Shown here: positions 1-8,300 of the stretch, piece by piece
How the letters are laid out: every line of letters starts with the position of its first letter
Position numbering within the stretch: position 1 is the first letter of the stretch
Source of the DNA: Gammaproteobacteria bacterium
GTDB taxonomy: Bacteria > Pseudomonadota > Gammaproteobacteria > Poriferisulfidales > Oxydemutatoraceae
Assembly (NCBI GenBank): GCA_007570905.1
Contig: RKSI01000163.1
Coordinates: forward strand, 1 to 9,765
DNA length: 9,765 nucleotides
Direction: 5' to 3'
Notes under the pieces: model-generated
Database searches by the model: none
Told to the model about the DNA's origin: nothing
Seen by the model: the letters and a program-made list of their open reading frames with translations, nothing else
Made by a program: the position numbers and the translations under genes

Positions 1-1
1 C

Positions 2-2386
2 GGCGACAGCCGGATGAGCGCCGTCGTTCCGGTCTTCCGCGACTTTGCGACGGAGGGAGCGGAAACCTTTGTGTTTGAACTGGGGCGCGCGACCGGCGCA
101 GCCGGCGAAGTGCCCGCCGCGATGACGGCGACGGTGACCATCGCCGCGAGCGGTTCCCAGGACCGCGTGTTTGCCGCAAGCGGGCCGGACAGCATCGCCG
201 AGGGCAGCACCCGGATGTATTCGGTTGTCTTTGAGTCCGGCGCCGCCGTCGCCGCCGGCGGACTGACGCTGAACTGGGCCATTGAGCCGCGCGGCGCGGT
301 CGCGGCGGACGCCGACGACTTCATCACCTCGCAAACCGGCAGTGTGACCTTCGCCGAAGGCGACGCCGTCGGCACCAGCCGCAGCGTCGCCGTCGCCGTC
401 GCCGACGACGCGCTGGCCGAAGGCCGCGAAACCTTCGCGCTGGTGTTCGCCGAAACCGTGGCCGGCGTCCGGCAGGCGCCGGTGTCGTCCATCCGGGACA
501 ATGATGAAATCACCGTTACCTTGATTGGCGACGACGCGACATCCGAGAGCCGCAGCATCGCGTTCACGGTGGTGTTGGGCGGCAGCACACGCCAGGACAC
601 CGTCGCCATTCCGTGGCGCATCGCCGCCGATGCGTCCATCGCGACAGCGGACGCCGCCGCCGCCGACTATGAACCGGACAGCGGCTTTTTCATCATTGAA
701 CCAGGCGCCACGACCGCGATGGTTAGCGTAACCGCCGTGGACGACGAGGTGACCGAGCGCGCCGAAGTCTTTGTGCTGCGCCTGGACGAGGCGACCAGCG
801 GCGCGGAGGTGTCGCGGACAGTGGACGGATCAAAGGCCGTCACCATCGCCCAAAGCGACCCGCGGCGGGTGGTGTTTGAGCGCACCGGTTATCGGGTCGG
901 CGAAACTTCCGGCACCGTCAGCTCGCAACTGCGGTTTGAGCCGCCCGGCACGGCGGGGGAAGATGTGACGGTGAGGCTTGCGCCGCTCAGCCTGGCCATC
1001 CCCGCGAGCATGGGCGTTGCCGCCGGCAACAGTGATTACCGCCTGTTTGACGCCACCGGCAACGGGGTGTTGCCTGCCGGCGCAACGAGCACACGGGTGA
1101 CGCTGTCCGCAGGCGAGACAGGCGCGCCGGCGAAAATCCTGATACAGGATATAAACGGGTTTGAGACCACCAGGACATTGGGCCTGGTCATTGACAACGC
1201 GCTGATTGGCGGAACCGATGTCAGCGGACTGGTCGCCATTGGTGAAGCGAGCACCGCCGTTATCACCATTCAGGACAATGATCGCGTGACAGTCCAGTTC
1301 TTGCGGGGCAGGCATGATTTCGTCGAAGATACGCGCTCCACTCCCGCTGTTTTTATCCAGACATTCAATATCATCGGCGACAACAGCAGACTTCAGGGGC
1401 AGCCGAATCTCTCGATTGTTTATGAGAGGCGCCCAAGCCCGGAAACGGTGCTTGTGAACAGGTCCTTGCCATGGGATACGGTCAATCGAGTTATGCAGAC
1501 CGCCGCCCTGCGATCAACAATTTTAGTATCCAACTTCGGCCTCGTTGACGACAACATCGGACTTGAGGATGAAGAAGTGGTGGAGTTTCACCTGCTTTCG
1601 CCTGATGAGCACCCGGAGCAGGACCAGAGAATTGCCCTGGGTTCGCCCGCTGTGACAGAGGTCGCAGTTCTTGACAACGAGTTCACACGGGCCGGTTTTA
1701 CGGTGGCTGTCATCAGCACGGTTACGAGGGTGAGCGAAGGAAACCCGATGAGCGCGCACTGGAGCGTAAACCATTTGGCGCTGCGGGATGTGACAGCCGG
1801 GTTTGGCATCAACGCCATGAGCGACGCGACGCCGGCGGACTTCGATTTGGCCACAACCACATCGGTGCTTTATGCGCTGTCGGGAACGACCACGACTTTT
1901 CTGCTGCCGACCGTGGATGATGACATCGCGGAAGAAGACGAGTCATTCACACTGGACTTCGGCCTGGTTACCCTGTTTGCGAGCGGTCTTTCCGCGGATA
2001 ACATGAGGCTTGCCGCGAGGGGGATTATCGTGGACAACGACGATGTCCGCATTGGCTTTGAGCAAGAAGACTACACGGTGTCCGAAGGCGGCGGCACGGT
2101 CGAGGTCTGCGTGGTCTCGCCCGCCTACACCCGCAACCAGGAGGTGACGGTGCGCATCAGCGCCGTCGGCGGCAGCGCGGCGCGCGGCGCGGACTACACT
2201 TTCAGCGACGCCGACCTGCCGGTTTTCAGCGGTGCCAACGCGGTGCAAAGGCGCTGTGCGACTGTGACCATTCTTGAAGACGACACCGCGGAATCGGACG
2301 AGGTGCTGACGCTGAACCTGACAACGGCGGCGGCGCGGACCGAGTTGACGCGGGCGACGGCGAGAGTGACCATCGAGGACAACGAG
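2..2386 (+). repeat. Calx-beta-like tandem repeat array (one partial plus six units)
   Basis: These are repeats of about 115-140 residues with Calx-beta hallmarks: an opening F-x-x-x-x-Y-x-V-x-E-G strand (clearest near 2057-2096), an acidic E-G-x-E-T-F-type strand late in each unit, and a closing acidic turn. Closing turns sit at DND 497-505, QSD 851-859, DND 1274-1282, DNE 1673-1681, DND 2033-2041 and DNE 2378-2386, spaced 118, 141, 133, 120 and 115 residues apart. Units are roughly 2-151 (partial), 161-505, 506-859, 860-1282, 1283-1681, 1682-2041 and 2042-2386. Calx-beta domains bind calcium at acidic residues and occur in eukaryotic Na/Ca exchangers and in large bacterial surface proteins. 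The units are strongly diverged from each other, so the expansion is old. The second unit has lost the DND turn (QSD instead). Only the last unit contains cysteines (residues 699 and 748). Confidence 0.85.
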
Positions 2387-5300
2387 GAACGCCTCGGGTT
2401 TGACAACATCAGCGGCCTCTACGCCGACCGTCCGCAGAGCACGGGCTGCGACGACTGTCCCAACGATGGCCGGGTCGTCTATCAACTTGCAAACCCGGTC
2501 GTCAGCGGCGTGACCTTCTCGTTTGACGCGCAGGCGCGGCTGACGCCGCCGGACGGCGGGGTGGGCAGCGCCTTCCTGGCGCAGACGACTTTCGGCATCG
2601 TCCACGACGACGATGTCCTGAACAACTGCCGCGCCGCGAGCGCCGGCCTGACCGCGGCCCGTGAAAACGGGTTTTACGCGCAGACGGCGATGACGGCGGC
2701 GACCGGCACCACGGCGTGGACCTTCGCCGCCGCCGGCGCCGAAGCCTACGACGCCGGCGACGCCGCCGCCAACCGCACGCGCTTCGGCGAATTGACGACG
2801 GACTACCGCGACCTGTTCCGCGTGCAATGCGACATCGCCGACAGCGCCACCCGCACCAATGTCGGCGTCTCGGCCATCGGCTGGAACCGACTGCGAACAT
2901 TCGCGGCGGCTAACACCGACCACCCGCGCCTGGCGTACGCCGGCAACCGCTTTGACGACATCGCCACCAATGGCGATCCGTGGGCGGTGGAGGTGAACCT
3001 CTACGGCGACGGGCGGCGCGTTGACCTGGTTATGAACGAACCGCTGCAAGGGCCGGTCTCGTCGGCGACCTTCGCCCACGCCGGCGGCATCAGCGTCACC
3101 GCCGCCGCGCTGGCGCAGGCGTCGTCGCGCGTGATTGAACTGACGCTGTCCGGCGATTCCGCAGGCGGCGCCGTCGCCGTCGCCGCCGGGCAGAGTGTGA
3201 CGGCGGGCGACGGCGCGACGCTCGCCGCCGGCTACCATCTGGCGCGACTGCCGACGCACGACAACGCCGCGCCAGAGATGACATCGGCGTCGTTTGAAAA
3301 CAACAACACCGCGCGCCTCGCTTTCAGCCCCGGTTTCAACGCCGCCGCCGTCTCCACCGCCGACTTCGTGCTGACGGTGCTGAACCCGGGCGGCGTCACC
3401 GGCGCCGAGGTGGTTTCGCTGGCGACCGACTCGAACACCACGGCGACGCTGGTCGTGCGCACGCTCGGCGGCGTTGTTCAGGACGGCGCGGCGCGCTCGT
3501 CCGACGGCGCCGAGCGGCTGCAAATCCGGCTGGCGCGGAACTTCGCCGGCGACATCACCGATAATGTCGCCGACGCCGAAGACCACCTGGCCGAGACGCA
3601 CCAGATACCGTCGCAGGCGCTGGAGTTCGGCGACGACCTGAGGCCGGAGTTGCTTGAATTGACGGCGGTCAACCGCACATCGGCTTCCGGCGGCTTTGTG
3701 ATGAATTTCCGCGCCGGCTTCACCGAGCCGGTGAACCTGCAAAACGGCGTGCGCGTGCTGGAAGTGCCCCTCGCGGGCGCCAACGCCGGCGGCCAACTTG
3801 CGAGCGGCGTCAATGTGGAGGCGACGCGGCAGGACGCCGGCGCCGGCAGCGCGACCTACACGATTGCGCTCGGCCCGCTGACGCCGGCGCAATACCCGCC
3901 TGCGGGCAGCGGCTACACCGTTGAACTGGCAGCCGCCGCCATCGCCGACGACGCCGGCAACACGCTGTTCCCCGCCGAAGACCGGCGCGCGACGACGGGC
4001 GGGCACAACAGCCGTGGCGTTTTCCACACCTCGGAAGACCTGGTTGCACCGACGCTGGTGAGCGCCGCCCTCGACGACGCCAACGAAAACCTGACGCTGA
4101 CCTTCAGCGAGCCGGTGCAGTTTGACGCTGCGACCGGCAGCAGCGCCGACATTGAAATCACCGACAGTCCGGGCGGCTGGATTACGACGGCGGCGCTGAC
4201 ATCGTTTCCGACGATTCCGGCGGGGGGCAGCACCGAAGTGCGGTTCGCCATTGCGACGCAGGGGCCGCCGCCGCTGAACGGCGCTTCGCCCGAAGGGCGC
4301 GAGCGGGCGCGCATCACGCTGCTGACCTACACCGGCGACGCCGGCATCCGCTGGAGGGACGCGACCGGCAACCTGCTGGCGAGCGGCGAGACGGCGGACT
4401 TCGCCTTCAACGACAACGCCGCGCCCGCCATCGCCGCCGTCGCCGGGCAAACCGGCAGCGTCGCCGGCGGCACGACGAGACGAATGAGTTGGACGGTCAC
4501 TTTCACCGAGCCGGTCGCCGGCGTCGCGGCCAACAGTTTTGACATTTACACGCTGGCCTCAAGCACCGCGAGCGTCAGCGACGCGCTGTCGCGCGGCGGC
4601 GCCGACACCTTCGCCGGCGCGGAGTTTCAATTCAGCGCCGGCGCCTCCACCGCCAGTTACACGATTGAACTGGCCGAGCCGTCGGGCGCGCCGCGTTATT
4701 ACCTGTTGGCGACGACCGACACCAATGTCATCACCGAGGCGCCGCCGAAAACCCGCGTCCTCGGCGGCGTCGTGCAAACCGGCCCCGACGGCGCGCGCGG
4801 CGTGCTGACGCTGCGCGACGAGACGCCGCCGCGGCTGGCCGCGCAGCCCCTGGTATCAACCGCCAACACGACGATCACCTACCGCTTTGACGAGGATGTG
4901 CGGCGCGCGGCGGCGACGACCGAGGCGCTGGTCGCGCTGTTCAACGCCGGCATCTCGACGGCGACGGCGGCGCCGCTTGCCGGCGACCCGGCGGGCTACG
5001 ACCGCACCGCGGTGCTGAACGATGCCATCAGCGGCATCCGCGTAACCGACGCGGTGCTGGAGGCGAGGGAATTGCGCCTTGCGCTTGAAATAAGCGGGCC
5101 TGCGCCGCTGAACGGCGCGGTGCCGGTGACGGCGACGAATTACCTGCAAATCACCTTCCCGGCGGGCGCCATTGAGGACATCCCCGCCGGCGGTTTTGAC
5201 GCCAACAGCGCGGCGACGCGCACCGACTTCTTCACGCTGCACGACACGGCGGCGCCGCGGGTGGTTTCGGCGGCGCCGCGCGGCTACGCGCAGGAAAACC

Positions 5301-8300
5301 CCGACACCACTTTCAGCGCCGCCTGGACGGTGGTCTTCACCGAGCCGGTCAGCGGCGTCGGCAGCGGCGACTTTGTCGTGTGCGCGGTGGACGCCGCCGC
5401 CGACGCCTGCACGGACGAGACGGCGTTTCAGGGCACGGTCATGAACGCCGACACCGTCGTCTCGCGCGAATACACCGTCTCGACAAGCAGCCTTGTGCAG
5501 CGGATTGGCGCGTCTGTTTTCTACCGCCTGCAAGTGGATGAGAGCGCGGCCATCGCCGCAAGGGACGCGCCGGGGCAGGGCATCGAGGGCCTGCCGTTCA
5601 CCGGCGGCGCGCACGAGGCGCCGGACAGCGTCGCGCCGGCGCTGACGGACGCTTTTATGGACTTCCCGGCGGGCAACCGGGCGACCGCGACGCTGGTGTT
5701 CAACGAGGCGGTCGCGGTGCTGGCCGACTTCGCCGCGCGCGCGCAGATTGCCGTCACCACCTCCAGTGAATGGATAACCGGCGCAACGCTCGCCGGCGCC
5801 GCCGTCGCCGACGGCGCGCGTCTGCACATTCCGCTGCAAACCAGCGGCGCGGCGCCGGTCAGCGGCGCTTCGCCGGACGGCGCCGAGGCCGTTACCATCA
5901 CGCTCGCCACAGGCGCCGTCGCCGATGCGGTGGCCGACGCCAACAGCGCCGAATACCGGCGGCAACTGAGTTTCCCGGAGAACGCGCCGCCGCAGTTGCG
6001 GCTGCGCGCGCCGGGCGCGCCGGCGCCCGACTTCCGCCGCCACCGGGTGATGCCCGACGGCGGCGGCACGCTGACGATGTCCTGGCGGCTGCGCTTTACC
6101 GAGGCGGTGGCCGGCGTCACCACCGACAGTTTCACGCTGCTGTCGGCGCCGGAAGTGGCCGAGGACGACGACCTGGACGCGCTGGCCGAAACCCTGACGA
6201 GCGACGCCGGCGTGATGAACCTGGCGACATCGGCGACGACCTATTCGTCGTTCACGGCGGCGCCGGTTACCGGCGCGCCGGCGGTTTCAATGACATCCGG
6301 CAGCGTCGTGTATTCCGATACATGGGAGTTGACCGCAACCGGCCTGTCCGCGAGCAACATCACGACGACGACGCTGGCGCATTACATCGTGCGCTTTGAG
6401 CAGAGCGAGGCGGCGGCGCGCATCGGCGACGACGAAGGCCGCTCTTTCGCGGGATATGCGCCGCCGCGCCCGGTGTGGAGCGAGGCGCAGCCTGCCGGCG
6501 ATGTCAATGTGCCGCAGGTCGCCGCCGACGCGCGGGTGACGGCGGCGCCGGACAATCCCGCCGAATTGCTGCTGGAAGTCACGGTGGAGGATGCGCTGAC
6601 GACGGCCAGCGCCGCGACCTTCATGAACAACTTCGGCGTTAGCGACCGCAACGGCGCGGTGGTGGCGCCTGCCGGGCCGTTTGCGACGGTGACCGGCATG
6701 GAACTGGTGCGTTACAGCGCCGCGACCGGCGTGCGGGTGGTCGTCGGCGAGGATGAAACAACGCTGACATTTCGCGCGCGGCTGACGGGCACGCTCGACG
6801 ACGGCGAGTCGGCGGTCGGCGGCGAGAGTTTCCGGTTCACGATACCGGGCGGGCGGCTGACCGACACTTTCGGCAACACGCAGGCCGACGACACCACTTT
6901 CACGGCGGCCGTTCCGGAGAGCGGCGCGCCGGAGGTGGCGGAGTTTTCGGTGCTGTCGTCGGTCGAGCGCGCACCCAATACCGGCGTGTTTGACTTGCGC
7001 TATCTGCTGGCGTTCACCGAGCCGGTCGCGGTTTCAAGCGGCGCGCTGGCGCTGTATTCGTCGCCCGGCAGAAATCAGCCGCCGGCGAGGGCTGTGGCGA
7101 CGCCCATCGGCAGCGTGCTAAATGGCGCGCTTGACGCCGGCATCATGCCGTCGTCGCTGGCCAGTTCGGGGTCGCAGGCGCGGTTTGTCGTCGGATACAG
7201 CGGCGTGCAGCGCCCGGCGCGGGAGGTTCGCGGCTATTCGGCCTTCCTGCGCGGCGCCGGCGCGACCGAGAGCATGGCGCCGATGACCAAAACGCTCGAG
7301 GACTGCCCGTATTACGACACCGACCAGGCGATGACCGGCTGTTTGTCGGCGTCGGCGGATGTGTCCGATGTGTCGCCGCCGCGTCTGCGCGGCGCGGGAT
7401 ACGCCGGCAGCCTTTTGTGGCTGGGATTTGACGAACCGGCGCGGGTGATGTCGGGCGGCGCGGAACTCGCCGACGGCGATGCGCTGCAAGGATTTGAGGT
7501 GCTGCCCGGCCACCGGATGGGGCAGATGACAAGCGGCAGTGTCGTCGTTGAACGGGCGCTGTACCGCGTTTCGGCGCAGCCGGGCGCGGCGCGCATCACC
7601 GGCATTGAACTGCAACTGGACACGCCGATTGAGGGCACTGAAACCTCGGTGTGGGTGCGCTATACGCCGCCCGCCGACGGCGCCGGCATTTATGACAACG
7701 CCGACCTGCGCGGTCTGAACGGCGCGCCCAACCGGATTGCGCGGGTTCAGGAACTGCAAGTGGCGGAGGGCCTGACCGACGACGACGACGGCGACGGCAT
7801 TCCGGATGCGGCGGAAATCGCCGCCGGCGGCAATCCGCTGGCGCCGCTGACCGCCGCCGAACGCGCAGCGCTGCCGCAAGTCATGTTGGGCCGCGGCGTT
7901 TCGGACATCGCCTATATCGCGTATTCGGGCATCCGCGCGGGCGGCGCCACGACCGCCGCCGCCGCCCACCTCGGCGTCGCCACGACCGGCACCTCCGCCG
8001 CCGGGCTGACCGCGTATTACCTGAGCGACACCTTCGGTTACACGCCGGCGCCGGGCGAGCCGGATTACGCCTGCGCCGGGCGCTTTCCGGCCAATTACCG
8101 GGCGCCGCTGGCGCGCGGCGGCTGCGCGGTGGTGGATTTTGCCGACATCCGCGCCGGCGTCGAACACCGCATCGGATGGCTGGCGACGAACGCGGCGGGC
8201 TACTGGCTGCCGCAGGCCACGACCAGCACGCTGTCCGAGCAGCGCATCGTCCGCGTGCCGGAATTGAACATGAACGCCGGGCGGCTGTTCTTTCTGGCCG

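Noticed and set aside
14..16. First ATG as the true start of the gene
   Set aside because: The frame is open before it, there is no ribosome binding site or signal peptide, and the following residues are the last strands of a Calx-beta repeat. The gene continues upstream of the window.
386..403. Short GC-rich direct repeats as a CRISPR array or regulatory iterons
   Set aside because: The repeats are contiguous hexamers in codon phase without spacers, encoding Val-Ala. They are coding simple sequence.
2447..2458. C-D-D-C as a thioredoxin-like redox or metal-binding active site
   Set aside because: There is no surrounding thioredoxin fold signature or second C-x-x-C in reach. In an exported protein a structural disulfide is the simpler reading.
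1943..4450. Long antisense open frame (835 codons) on the minus strand
   Set aside because: It is exactly in register with the sense codons, so its stops would be the sense codons TTA, CTA and TCA, which this GC-rich gene rarely uses. The translation is an Arg/Gly/His-rich composition with no domain pattern, while the sense strand has clear repeats.
4856..6043. Antisense open frame of 395 codons
   Set aside because: It is in register with the sense codons and is closed by the sense TCA near 4853. It has low-complexity basic composition and no recognisable motif.
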